Of a DNA stretch of 64,000 nucleotides, positions 26,921-44,600 are shown one piece after another (position 1 is the first letter of the stretch; each line of letters opens with the position of its first letter). The notes beneath the pieces were generated by a model. That model was not told the DNA's origin and did not search any database. It saw nothing but the letters and a program-made list of their open reading frames with translations. The position numbers were made by a program, and so were the translations under genes. The stretch spans positions 1 to 64,000 of the forward strand of contig JAEVLN010000054.1 in NCBI GenBank assembly GCA_018350325.1, in the 5' to 3' direction. This DNA is from Globodera rostochiensis (Eukaryota > Nematoda > Chromadorea > Rhabditida > Heteroderidae).

Positions 26921-29900
26921 TCACTTCAGCAAAATGTTAACGACAGCGTTCGCATTCAGAGTGCGCAGGTCTTGATACGTTTGGCCGGTACCGACAAAAA
27001 CGATCGGTTGTCCCGTAATGTACGTCATCGAAATGGCCGCTCCAACCTTTTTTTTGGAGGGTATTAGACAAAATCAGTCAGCAGATGAACCGTGCGCGCC
27101 TACTTTGTCGTCAATGGTGTCAAATTTGGTCAGCACAATGCCGTCAATCAGCCGTGCCTGCTCCCCGACGGCGGAATTGTCGGCCAGTGCCTGGTTGAAC
27201 TTGACGAGTTGGTCAACAGCCTCGTTGCCGACCAACGCTTCGCCGACAAAAAGCACCAAATCCGGTTTGTTCACGTGAATCAACTGAAATATCATTGACA
27301 TTGTGTCGTTTAGAAAAAAAAATCAAAAATTTCTTGTCTGATTAGTATGGCTTCTGCAAACACTGGACATATGGAATCCAATCATAACTTTTAGTTTACA
27401 AAAAATTCACTTTGCTGAGTGCACGCATCAACGGTTCGTTGTCCTGCATTCGGCCAGCGGTGTCCACCAACACCACGTCAACCTTGCGCTCCGTGGCCAA
27501 TTGGACGGCTGACGATGTGATGGAGGCCGGGTCCTTGCCATAGCCTTGCTCAAACAATTGTACACCCTTAAATTTAAAAAATAAAGCATTGTTTTTTCCA
27601 AATTAAAAAATACAATCAAGTTCTTGAATTGAAATTGTACCTGCGGGTGGAGAGCGTTCAAATGGTTGGTGTGGGTACGGAGTTGTTCAACAGCGCCCGC
27701 TCTGAAAGTGTCGCCGGCAGCAATAAGCACTCGATGGCCATTCTCGTTGAGCCAAAAAGTGATCTGTAAATACGAAATTGTAAGGTAAAATTTTTCAAAA
27801 AATAATAATTTTCTTTAAATTTTCGGGATGTAGAATAAAACAATTGCTCCAATGTCTGACCTTGGCCAAATTGGTGGATTTGCCAACTCCGTTAACGCCA
27901 CAAAACACAATCACATAGGGACGGTTTTGCGCCTTGACGTCCAAAATGTCGCGGAGAATGTCCACACGACGTTTCGGAGTAAGCAACTGAATAAGCAAAA
28001 TAAATACAAAAATAAATAAATAAACTAAAAGTAAAGGAAAAAATGTCCTTTCAAAAACGCAAGAAAAGTCGAGTTTTGTGACCAGAAATTTTACTTGGAC
28101 GAGTGCTTCGCGCATTGCCTCGCTCACAGTGGACGCCACTCGGCTGAACGTGCCGGTCACTTTGCCCTCCAGTTTGGTGGCGACCGACTCGCAAATGCGT
28201 CCCGCGGGCTCTGCCGCAACATTCTTCGCTTAAATACACGCAAATTGAACTGTTCAATTGCACAAAAAGTATACACATTACACTTACTGATCAGTATCTC
28301 CTTCATCTTCTCCATCGCCGGCTCAATGTCCCCTCTGGCAAGTTGCTTGGTGCCCACCAACGATTTGAATGCTGAGAACCAACCGGATGCTGCAGCGCCT
28401 TTCTGATGGTATTTCCCACTGAATTTTTATCAATTTATTAGACCGTTCAATTTTAAAAAAAAATTCCAAAAAAATTTTCTACGTTTTCCTGAGCAATCAT
28501 TATAAATTTTTTTTTGAATAGGACGACGTCCGTCCACCACTCAGTTTCAGACTTCGGCCATGGGCTGTACCTTTCCTCCTCATCATTCTCATTATCCGAT
28601 TGTGAGTAGTCGTGTTCCAAAATCTGTTGTTGTTGTTCTGCGTCCAATCCGGGCAGATCGCCCTTCAGTGTGCCAACAAATTTCTTCTAAATTTAATAAC
28701 AAAAAATCGAGATGCCTTAAAAATATTTTATTTAAATATACATTTTGATCAAAAATTGCGTTGTTTTCGGTCCCATTGGCCATGTCCACATCTCCAGTCG
28801 GTTCGGCACTGTAATCCAACACCTTTACCTCCCGTTGAGTGCCAGTTAAATCCCATTTGCGCGCCTGTTTTCCCTTTTTCGAATTTTGTGATATTTGTTG
28901 CTCCACATTCTCTCTTAAAGCGTAAAATTTGAAAATGTTCAGTTTCTTGAAAATCCCCAAGAAGCCGCCCACTTGTTCTTGCCGCCTCCATTTTTGTTGC
29001 CCTTCTTCCGCTGCAAAAACGCGTTTCGATTTCGCAGAATTTCCTCGTCCTCCTCGACCGCCGTCCCTCCCCGTTGTTGCTGCTGCTGTTTGGGCGAGGC
29101 GGGAGCCTTTGCCTCCTCCAATTTTGCCGCTTCTTTCTTTCCCGTCTTTTGTTGCTGTTTCGCGTCTTTTGCGCCGCCGGCGGGCGGTTCCATCATCGAA
29201 GCGACGGTCTTTTTGGATTTGTCGCTTTCCTAAAAATGAGCCTTTTTTAGATGAAATCAGGACGCGAGAATCTCAAATCCCGTGCACTAGTGATCAACTG
29301 CCTTCCAGGGAAACCGAATATTCCATCGTTTATATAACCAAAAAAAATTCTCCGGTGTCCCTTACAGCGCTTGACCTATTCCAGCGAGCAACCTGGTAAG
29401 TCCGTGGCTTCGTGGGTTCCATGGTGATCACAGATGATTTAGCAGATTCAAGGATTCTTAAAAAAACTTTTGTTTTGATTCAATAAGCAGAAAAGAAGCT
29501 AACATCGGGAACTCTTTGTCAAACGCGCCGAAAATCTTTGGCCCGCCTGTTAAAATTGCGTCGGAATTCTCCAGAACATTTTTGTACATATCCCGGAACC
29601 GAAGATGCACTTCCGTCAGCAGTCGGTCAGCATAGCTCAGCTGTATAACAGTTTGGTACATTACCTGTAAAAGTGTCATTCGTTATCAGCATCTGCAGCC
29701 TCTGGTTTCATAATCAATCCGCACTACTCATTTATTGCGGTTTTTGAGATAAAATTCGAATTTTGCAAAATCAACATTAAAATAGTTACGGCGACAACCA
29801 TAATTATGATGTCAAATTCGTTGTCGAGGCGATATTTAATGGTTTTGCCATCCTGACTGTACGCGGCAATGCTGCGCTCCTGCACAATCACATTGCGCAG

Positions 29901-29996
29901 AAAGTCGTTGACAGCCTCTTTCAGAAAGGCAGATCCCTCATTAAAGCACCAAAAAACGAGACCGCCTTTGCCGAAAATAGCAAAAAATTGAATCAT
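26921..29996 (-). CDS. SRPRA: signal recognition particle receptor subunit alpha (docking protein)
   Basis: GTPase that docks SRP-ribosome complexes to the ER membrane. Thirteen exons join in frame, 647 residues: 29996-29799, 29664-29504, 29456-29393, 29229-28973, 28913-28742, 28686-28571, 28418-28288, 28228-28095, 27986-27861, 27763-27641, 27566-27411, 27283-27104 and 27046-26921. The N-terminal SRX domain ([11 protein letters not shown]) binds SRP receptor beta. A charged Lys/Gln-rich linker follows, then the NG domain with [13 protein letters not shown] (P-loop), [33 protein letters not shown] and a final [10 protein letters not shown]. Length is close to the human protein. An acceptor-like TTGTTTCAG about 20 bases upstream of the ATG suggests trans-splicing or a 5'-UTR intron. 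It lies head-to-tail upstream of mannosidase II. Confidence 0.95.
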
Positions 29997-31463
29997 TACT
30001 CGTCTGACTTCTGCTCTGCTGAAACAATTTTTGAAAATGGGCAGGGCGTGGCAAAAAGCATAATAAATGAGAGCTAACATATTTATGCAATCTGAACTAA
30101 AACAATTTTCGAAGTTCCGATTTTTATGTGCGTGGTTTTTCAAAAAAAACGAACGCACTTTCCAAAAAACGTAACTCATTAAAATGTGGGATGATAATGG
30201 TGTGTTTACGTTTACAACTAGGGTCCGGGTTTTTAGGGACTAAAAAACGTGAAAAAAAAGCATCCCGGACTTCAATACGCTTAACACTTTCACCATCCCT
30301 AGAAAACAAAATAAGGGATCGTTTTAATATTGAAAATATTAGCATTCACATTGAATTCATGAGTTATATTAAATTTTTCAAACCAAATTTTTTGAAAATT
30401 CCCCAAACTCCCCCAAATTTTGTTAGGGGTAAGAAGGGATCACTAGAGGCATGTCTGCAAAATTTCATCACGAAATATAAGCTTAGCCTGTGTTACACAC
30501 TTTCGAAAATCTTCAATGTTGGGGGATAAAGTGTCTGACCATGCGCTGTCTGCCGCATGGTTATTTTTTGAATTAGTGGTAAAATTGCGTAAAGTTAGGC
30601 GCATCGTTCATTTTTGTCTGCTGCTGGGCTTGACGCATAGTGAAAGTGGAAAAACGTAATAGTGGCAAAACGAAAGGTGGCAAAACGTGCGGACACCTAC
30701 CCCCACCCTTAACCGATTCAGAAATTCTTTAAGCCACGCGAAAGATCGCTATCGAAGAGTTGACTTTGAAACTTACTTGTCTGCTGCAAAGCTTTAGCTT
30801 TATGCGTAATAGGTAGTTTAGTTTATACCCCCCCCCCTTTTTTTAAATAAAAATTTCCAGAGTCGAGAAAATGGTGTTTCTTGGCGTTCTCGGGGCCGTT
30901 GATTCCGAATATGAACTCCATTTAACAATGTACATGCTCCTGGTCTTAACCTATAAAGTCCTCTCGACTAATTCCGAACCCCGGACCCGAATTCAAAAGC
31001 CAAAAATCTAAACTTTTCAAAAATCAATGTTAGCCTCAAAATCATTCAAAAATCCACAAAATACAACGAAAAGGCAAGTAATGATCGAATTCATGCTTTT
31101 TAATGATTTTTAGGCCGAAATATTTTCGGAAATTTTTAAGTTAAAAAATTGTTCGAATTCGGGTTCAAAATTTGTCGCAATGGATGTCAAATTCGGATTC
31201 TACGCCCGAATACCCTATCAAAATCTTTTTATCTACTTATAAAACTGATTTTTATTTTTTCAAAATAAGGGGGGGGGGTATAAACTAAACTATTACCGCT
31301 TTATGTTAGCTTCAATTCTCCGAGATCTTTCGAGTTGCTTTAAGAATTTCTGAATCGGTTAAGGTGTTGAAGCAGTTCAGTTATTGCGCCGGTTTGATTG
31401 GTGATGAGTTGGGGGCGACTCCACTTTTTAGTTTATTTTTTTAACAAAAAATTTAGCAAGCTT
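29997..31463. other. divergent intergenic region between SRPRA and ACSL
   Basis: The genes on either side point away from each other. Most of the interval is occupied by the inverted-repeat element at 30711-31361. No exon is supported. An acceptor-like AATTTAG at 31451-31457 sits just upstream of the ACSL start. Confidence 0.6.
30711..31361. mobile_element. foldback element with poly-C/poly-G inner ends
   Basis: The left arm (30711-30845) and right arm (31265-31361 and outward) are reverse complements over about 100 bp with gaps. Both include CTTAACCGATTCAGAAATTC, GAAAGATC, and AGTTTAGTTTATACCCC next to a C-run on the left or a G-run on the right. The interior carries the dispersed motif about fully-written-out GAACCCCGGACCCGAATTC. 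Related arms occur at 49840-50110 and 62810-62860. No target-site duplication was resolved. Confidence 0.65.
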
Positions 31464-33759
<2,296 letters not shown>

Positions 33760-34573
33760 TAAAATTGTTAATTGTTTGATTATAAAAAATTTTTCCAAGA
33801 ATTTCAATCGCTTTGACTTTTCTTATTGTTGTTTACAACAACAAAAAACGACCCCCCCCCCCCCAGTTTTATTTTCGGTGTGGCATCCCAGAGCATCTGA
33901 TTGACGCGATGGCGGCCAGCGAAGTGCGCGCGTTAAGGGCAAATATATGCTAAAATACCGGGAAATCATCCATTCATTTTTCTAGTTTCAAAGATTTTTG
34001 GATGGTAAATTTGTGCCGTTTTTTGCCACCACCATTTTGGCACTACTTAGAGGGGGGGGGGGGGGGGGGGTGGTGGGGCAAGACCAAAAAAGTCGATTCT
34101 TAGAGGTGAATTTTTTGTTAAAGAATTTTTATCGTTCAAACAGTATTAATTCGTCATTTACTTGGGTGTTGCCCATACGTTTTGCCTCTCCATTCAAGAA
34201 ACTTAACACTGCCAAAACACCATTTTTGACTCAAACAATTTTTCGAAAAAATTTTTTAAAACAAAATTAACATTTCCCAAAATCATTCAAAAAGCATAAA
34301 ATTATAACGAAAAAATTGTTCGAATTCGGTCCGGGAGAATTGGTCAAAATCGTCTTCTACGTCCGTGGTCGGGATAGACGCCGACGGGAGATTTTTTTGA
34401 AGATTTAACGATCATTGTTCAGACATATTGATCCAATAACTACAAATTTTGAAAAACAAAAGGGTGCCCCCAAAGCATATAAGAACCGGATCGGAAAGCG
34501 CCGCTTTAACCATTTTTTAGATTATTAAACAGATTAGAAAAAATTAATTCTCTACACAACATAAATCGTCGTC
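33760..34573. other. intergenic between ACSL and thiolase
   Basis: AT-rich DNA with a C-run at 33852-33864 and a G-run near 34052. After the C-run an AG is followed by about 20 open codons (33866-33930) that do not resemble the missing ACSL C-terminus. No other coding signal is visible. Confidence 0.55.
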
Positions 34574-37417
<2,844 letters not shown>

Positions 37418-38678
37418 TTGGAGCTGTGACCATTGATTGATCGTTGGGGCCTTTTCGATAAATAAAGATGTGTGTTTTTGTTACCCACCAACCCAATGCT
37501 TGACTCGGGGTTCGTCGACGGATTTGATTTTTATTCTCCAATTTCAAAATTATCCAGAAAATATAATTGACACAATATTTATTTAAAAGTACATCATATC
37601 TTTCGTCCATTATTCACCAAATTGAGAGAATAGACAACAAAATGTTTGTCTGTTGGATTATTTTCGGTGCTGCGCTTTCACTTCCAATTTGGGCCATTCC
37701 CCCCCCCCCCTCCCCCTCCCCTCATTTTTTTTAGGGTCATTCTCCGTTTTGTCCGTCCGATTAGACCGTTTTCATTTTTACCTCTCTTCTAAGTCAACAT
37801 ATAGTATTACCTTCGTTGTTTGGTGTATTTGACTGTTGAGTGAAACACGGACATTTGCGCGTCCATTTGTTAATGGACCGAACGTGTAATTTGGTCCCTC
37901 TTTGTACAAATTTCAGCACGACAAATAAGCAAAACAGCTAGAGCTAATTACAAAATTTTGGTGCTAATTCGGTGTCCATTAACAAACCGCACATCCAGCA
38001 GAAACAAACATTTTCACACCGCGGGAGGGGGGGGGGGGGGTAATTAAATGTTATCGGTTATAATTCTTGGGTACCCAAACACATTGATCGTAGCCGTCAA
38101 TCCCTCTTCCCCCCCCCCCCCCCGTCCCCTTTCTCCCCTCGGGCGCGTCCGTCTCTCTTGGCCCACTTTGCACAAACGACGAACCCGGGGGGGGGGGGGG
38201 GGAGTGAATGAATGAATGGGATGGTAAACAGAGGGACAAAACCTGAGGTTTTGCTGCTGCTAGCCGACTCATCTCATTCCTCCATATCCCCCCCCCCCAC
38301 CTCTTTGTCCATTGCCTCAACACATAATCATCAGGTTTTCCAAATCGCCTCCCCACACCCAACCAACGAGATCACCGTCATTGTCGCTTAAGAAGGCCTA
38401 TGGATCACGGCAGGGACGTAGCCAGAAGGCAAACTCATTTCCTTTAAGGAATTTTCAAAATTACAAGGAAAAGTCAAGTAACGCTTCGAATGCAGACTTG
38501 TCAAAACTTGGAGACTAAAAACAGAAAAATTAGGAGAATTTAAACGTCAAAGAGTTATTTTCACAATTTTAAGAGGATTTTAAAACATTTTTTCTATTTT
38601 AAACGACACAATTCTCAGCTCAACTTCTTTACATCCGCAAAAAAGCAAATGGCTTCGCTAAATTAGAGTTGAAAGCAA
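37418..38678. other. intergenic, homopolymer-rich
   Basis: Beyond the thiolase poly-A signal there are several C- or G-runs of 10-14 bases (37699, 38028, 38110, 38188, 38289) and AT-rich DNA. A GGGACGTAGCCAG repeat end lies near 38413. No exon is supported. Confidence 0.6.
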
Positions 38679-39906
38679 ATGCCTCTCTCGACAACGGCCC
38701 AACGGGGATGGTCTCCCCCCGATCTTCGCAAATTTCTCCTCCTCTCAACTCTTTTCTCTATTTTGCTGACGGCTGCAGTCTCCATGGAAGAAAACCCAGG
38801 CAAAAGTGGGTAGGCCAATCAATGCAACAGTTTGCTGGGGGGGGGGATGAATGGGAAGAAAGACGGTATAAAATTGGATTGTTTGTTTCCAATAAAGATT
38901 GAAACCGTTCGTGGTCAAAAGGTCCCAGTAAAATTAATGCAATTATTTGTGCGTACCGCCGGACCCTTTGTCCATCGGACCTTGCAAAAATCGTAGTCTT
39001 GACCAAATTCAGGGAACAGAAATTGCCGAGCGTTAAACTTAAGAAACAAAATTGAATTTCACAGATCGCTGCTACAGTTGTGCATCGGATAACATGAAGG
39101 AAGTGCGTGGATAAATAACAAAATTAAATCTGTTTAGCCCCCTCCAAATCAAAATGTATGTTTAAATTCGAGCCGGGTCAACTCGGCGCAACTTATCAAA
39201 TAAATTGATACCCATTTCAAAACTTATTTGAACCTTTGATGAAGCGAAAGCTAACCGAACTTGTGACAATCGACGGCATTTTCAGGCACTAAAAACGCGA
39301 AATATGCACTAAAAAAAAAGCAAAAATAGGCATTAAGTTGACCACCGATCGTTTATATTTTGACTTTCCATCAGAATTTCCTGACGCGCAGTCGCGGGCC
39401 GCCGGGGCGTGTGCGCGAGCCGCGCCTCTTCGACTCAATGTGCGACTCGGACACGTGGGTGATCCGGGAGAAGAGTGCCATCCAATGCCAAGGCGCGTGT
39501 TTCAAGTGGCAACAAACGCTCAACAATTCGGGCGTCCTCTCCTACGCTACCATCAGAGGCTGCTACGAGCGGGTGAGAGAAGGAAGTCAATGGGGGCGAA
39601 TGAATGCCATTTTTTCTGGCACAGATGTTCGATTCTGCGGTTGGACCCACTCCCTCGCAGTCCGTTGACGGCGCACCTCCATCCGCCTACACAACGGAGT
39701 GCAAACACGTCCAGCGTGCGTTAGTCTGCCTGGACGAGTACAGCAGTGTCGAGGAGGCCACCTGCTGGTGTTTCGGCGACTTCTGCAACAAGGCGCTGAG
39801 GACAGCAGGCGATGAAACGATGGTGATGATGATCAGCAGATCAGCATTGACCGTTCTTTGCACAACATTTTTGTTGACATTTTGGGAATCTCGCATAAAA
39901 CCATAA
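38679..39906 (+). CDS. secreted/GPI-anchored Ly6/uPAR-domain protein
   Basis: Four exons join in frame: 38679-38805, 39065-39102, 39375-39572 and 39625-39906, about 214 residues. The start MPLSTT is followed by a strong hydrophobic signal segment (KFLLLSTLFSILLTAAVS). The mature part begins RCYSCAS, the classic first cysteines of a three-finger domain. It continues with CDSDTW, CQGACFKW, RGCYER and ends CWCFGDFCN, the terminal Cys-Asn of Ly6 folds. A C-terminal hydrophobic tail (ALTVLCTTFLLTF) looks like a GPI-attachment signal. Ligand and role are unknown; relatives modulate receptors or cell adhesion. The exon 1 donor is either GT at 38806 or GC at 38800; both keep the frame. A decayed copy of its exon 4 start lies at about 46750. 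Confidence 0.8.
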
Positions 39907-41687
39907 ATTATGTTCTACAAATTTTGACCTAATTTGTCAGAGCAAAAAATGCACTTTTGTGTTGTATAAGGTGTCCCTACGTTTTGCCAACTTAACGTTT
40001 CGCTTTTGCCAACCCAGCAAAAATGGTATTTTTGCCAACTCATCAAAAACCTAAATTTCGATCGATTTCGAACCCCGGGCCCGAATTCGAAGGTTTTTCG
40101 ATTTCAAAATTTTTTCGGAATCTTTTGGCCTCAAAAATTCAAAAACATGGTCAAAACAATCCAAAAAACGTAAAGTTGGCAAAATGTACAGTTGGCAAAA
40201 CGTACCGTTGGCAAAACGTAATGTTTTTGCTGGTTCCATGACTTTTCGTCAATGGACTTTTCGTCAATGGACTCTTCGTCAACGACTTTTCGTCAATGGA
40301 CTCTTCGTCAACGACTTTTCGTTATTAGACTATTCGTCAACGACATTTCGTCAATAAGAAAGAATTAAAAAAAACAACAAATTTAAATTAAATTTAAGCC
40401 AACACCAAATTTTCAAGTCTAGGGTTATTCGGGGCGAAGAAGCCGATTCTGACCTCCATTTCGACCAATTTCGAACCACAGACCCAAATTCAAAGAGTTT
40501 CCGAAATTTCAAAAATTTTTCAGAAATCAATTTTAACTTCAAAAACACGCTCAAAAATCATCGAAAAAGCACGATTTGATCATTACTTGCCTTTTTGTTG
40601 TAATTTTATGTTTTTGAATAATTTTGAGGCCTTTGTTGCATTTTTAAAATTTTTTCAAAAAATCATTATGTTGAAATTATAATCAGATGATGTCATGTGA
40701 TAAATCTGTTGTCATATTCGTGATCAGCAACCTCGATAACCCCCGAGTACTTCTCAGAATTGCTTAAAACCCTCTTAAAATTTTTTTTTGTGCGACAAGT
40801 AAACTTAACTATTCCGAAAAATTGTGTTGGCTTAAATTTAATTAAAATTTGTTGTTTTTTTAATTCTTTCTTATTGACGAAATGTCGTTGACGAATAGTC
40901 TAATGACGAAAAGTCGTTGACGAAGAGTCCATTGACGAAAAGTCGTTGACGAAGAGTCCGTTGACGAAAAGTCCATTGACGAAAAGTCGTGCCACCATTA
41001 AAAAAAACAACAAATTTTAATTAAATTTAAGCCATAATGCCAACATTTTTTGAAATCCACTTCACCACGCGCGCAAATTTCTAATTCCAAATCCATTGGG
41101 GGCGTAAATTATAGTGTAGGGGGTATTCGGAGGCGTAGAATTCGAATCTGACCCCCGATTGGAACTATTTCGAACCCCGAACCGAATTCGAACGTTTTTC
41201 CAAAATTGCCAAAATTAATTTTGGCCTCAAAATCATTCAAAAGCCCAAACGTCAACGGAAAGGCAAATAGTAGGTACACTTGTACAGTTTACGGTGTCCA
41301 ATACGAAATTCATAAAATCGAACCCCGGTTCCGAAAACCATTTTTTTTTCAATTCATTCAAAGCCTAAAAAGGTTCTTCTAGGTTCGGAGGGCGTAGATT
41401 CTGAATCTGACATTTAATTTCCTCACGAGGAATCCAAACACTCGTTCTGTTCCTCTTACTTTACCGTTACGACTCCGCACTTTTGCGTAATTATTTTTGG
41501 CAATGCTAACATCAAATTGAGGTGGCACAGCACGGAGGATTCCCCACGAAAAAAAATTAACTATACACAGCGATTCATTTTGCATCTTGTTACAGTTTAA
41601 AACAGTAATTTTACCAACCCTAGAAAAAATAATCTTTATTTTCGGGTTATAATCAAAAGCATTTGCAAATTTATTTTTTAACAGATT
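39907..41687. other. intergenic, mostly inverted-repeat elements
   Basis: Includes a short inverted repeat around GTTGGCAAAACGTA units (39970-40225), the foldback element at about 40236-41000, and three fragments of the dispersed TTCGAACCCCG / GGCGTAGAAT motif family (40420-40495, 41125-41195, 41310-41420). No gene is seen. A TTTTTTAACAG acceptor lies just before the calcium ATPase start. Confidence 0.6.
40236..41000. mobile_element. foldback element with GACTTTTCGTCAATG subterminal repeats
   Basis: The left end holds alternating units GACTTTTCGTCAATG and GACTCTTCGTCAAC (about 40242-40350), followed by AAGAAAGAATTAAAAAAAAC. The right end (40850-40993) is the reverse complement of all of this. 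The arms are about 140 bp and nearly identical. The interior is AT-rich with dispersed-motif fragments. No clean target-site duplication was resolved and there is no coding capacity. Confidence 0.75.
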
Positions 41688-44600
41688 ATGGAAAAAGGAG
41701 AATCATCGCAAAAACGCCGGGACTCTGCCGGCGTGTCGGGTGCCTTTGACGTGACGTTAGGAGAGCTTCGCACATTGATGCAATTTCGTGGGAAAGAAGC
41801 ATTGGAGAAAATAAACACTGATTTTGGCGATACCGTGGGCTTGTGTCAGCGATTGTCGACAGACCCCAACTCCGGCATACCGAACACACAGGAAGAATTG
41901 AAGAGGTTCCTTTTTGCGTTGTTACATAGCCCTGCTGGACTCAGCAGATCGTTACGTAAAGTCTGAACGAATGAATCCTCTTTTTTGGGTTTTGCATTAA
42001 TTCTGCACATATTTTCAGGCGGAGGGATGCCTTTGGTGCCAATGAGATTCCACCGATTCCGCCCAAGTCTTTCATTGCTCTCGTCTGGGAAGCTCTCAAG
42101 GTTTGTCGGATTGTCCTTCTTTATCGCTGCCAATTGTCAAATTTAGGACACCACTCTGATAATATTGCTCATCGCCGCCGTTTTTTCACTCGCTCTTTCC
42201 TTTTATAATCCAGGATCAGAAGTCGGAGGTCGTCGCTTTTTTGTTTGGACACTTTTAGTCTCCCCTTCTGTTCTAGGCGGCAAAGAAGAAAATGAACAAG
42301 AAGCTGGATGGATCGAAGGTGCTGCCATTCTAATTTCTGTTGTTGTTGTTGTACTTGTCACCGCTCTGAACGACTACACCAAGGAGCGCCAATTTAGAGG
42401 TTTGCTCTGTTTAGGACGAGCTAAAACTGAAGACACTCAGGACTCCAAGCAAAGATTGAGACAGAGCACAAATTCGCGGTGATTCGCGGGGGAATGCAAT
42501 TGCAAGTTGTGGTCAATGAGCTTGTCGTTGGGGACGTTGCGCAAATCAAATACGGTAAGAGATCCCATTTCTCCATTTTCCTTTGGCATTTTCTCTAGGG
42601 GATTTGCTGCCCACCGACGGAGTGCTAATTCAAAGCAATGACCTAAAGATAGACGAGTCGTCGCTGACTGGCGAATCGGATCAGATCAAAAAGTCCGTTG
42701 ATCAAGACCCAATGCTTCTCTCGGGGACACACGGTTCTTCTTTCTCTAATTTCCAACATATTCTGTTTAAGTCATGGAAGGAAGCGGTCGGATGGTGATC
42801 ACGGCGGTTGGAGTCAACTCGCAAACCGGCATTATCATGACACTTCTTGGCGCGGCAAAGAGCGCGAACGAACGCAAGGAGAAGCAGAGGGAGGAGAAAC
42901 GGACGAGGCGAAGGAGCAAAGCATCCGGTTGGTTGTTTGGAGACTTTTTTGTTAAATAGAAAAGAATTAAATAGAAAGAATAAGATTCATTTACTATACT
43001 TAGTGCATTGTTTCCTGCCATTGTGTTCTTCTGTTTCATTTTTTGAGTTTTGCTATTCACTTTCACTTCCAGCAAACTCTAAAGTCTTTCAAGCTTAGTA
43101 TTGTAATTGACAGATTTTGCAGTTCGGATTCGACGTTCCATTCCGTATACCTTTTCTCTCGACGGTAATATTCTCGAATTTCATTGGTCCTTTTCTGTTG
43201 TTGTTTGAACTTTTTCCTTCCGCACAGCCGCTGGGTTTGATCAGAATAATTTCGTCCTTTCCACTTTATGGCGATGTGTCGTGATTGGTGGACTGACATA
43301 ATTCTTAACCAGTAACCTAAATAGACCCGAAAATGCGAATTTTGCCCTTACTCCCGCTAAGAATGTGTATTTAGACAAGCAAAAAGTTATCGCCAGTCCA
43401 CTAAAAGGCTCTCAATATTTTAGACATCAAACTTGACGGTTATAACGGGGCAATTGTGCCAGGATCGGCGGGACGAGCAAAAGACGATCTTGAGGTTCAA
43501 CCGGCCAAGAAGGAACGGTCGGTGCTTCAGGCCAAGCTGACTCGACTCGCAATCCAGATCGGTTATGCCGGTGTGTGTGGGGGAGAGGATGCTAAGAGTC
43601 GGATTTCTCATTCGTAAGGTTCTTTCGTTGCCGCTTGTACGGTGCTCATTTTGGGGATTCGTTTCTGCATCCAGCGCTATCTGATCGACCAGAAGCCATT
43701 CATGGTTTCCGACTTCCGATATTTTGTCAACTTTTTAATCATCGGTGTCACTGTTCTGGTGGTGGCCGTGCCGGAGGGACTGCCACTGGCCGTCACTCTT
43801 TCCTTGGCCTATTCTGTGAAGAAAATGATGAAGGATAACAATTTGGTCAGGCATCTCGATGCCTGTGAAACAATGGGAAACGCGACAAGCATTTGTTCGG
43901 ACAAAACTGGAACTTTGACGACAAATCGAATGTCGGTTGTCCAGAGTTATCTGAACGGTTTGGAGTGCTAATTGGTCTCACCTTGGTTTGTTTTAAGAAG
44001 TCCATAACAAAGAGACGCCGAAATGGGAGCGATTGGATGAAAAGACGAAGAATTTGCTTGTACAGTGCATTTCTATCAACTCCAGCTATTCCTCCCAAGT
44101 GCTGCCCGCGAAAAAGAGAGGGGAACAAATGCAACAATTGGGCAACAAAACTGAGTGTGGGCTGCTGGGTTTCGTTCTGGGACTTGGGCAAAGCTACCAA
44201 ACGATTCGAGACGCTTTCCCCGAGAATCGTATCTTTAAGGTATTCGGTATTAATCCCGCCTTTAATTCTTCTACGTTTACTGTTTGAGGTGTACACTTTC
44301 AATTCCGTCCGAAAGTCCATGTCGACTGTCATTGAGCTCAAAAATCAGAACAAAGGAGGTTCCACGGTTGGGTACCGGGTGTTCAGCAAAGGAGCGTCTG
44401 AGATCATCTTGAGAAAGTTCGCATCGATATCAGTTGAGCTGCCAATTTCCTCCCAAATTTCAGGTGCAAGTGGATGCTTGGACGAAATGGACAATTGTCC
44501 CCGTTTTTGAGTAAAGATTTGGATTGTTTGGTGAGGGATGTGATTGAGCCGATGGCGTCCGATGGTCTGAGAACAATTTGCTTGGCATACAAAGATTACG

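Noticed and set aside
33866..33930. Possible missing last exon of ACSL after the poly-C tract
   Set aside because: None of its three frames resembles the ACSL C-terminal domain, and two stop quickly.
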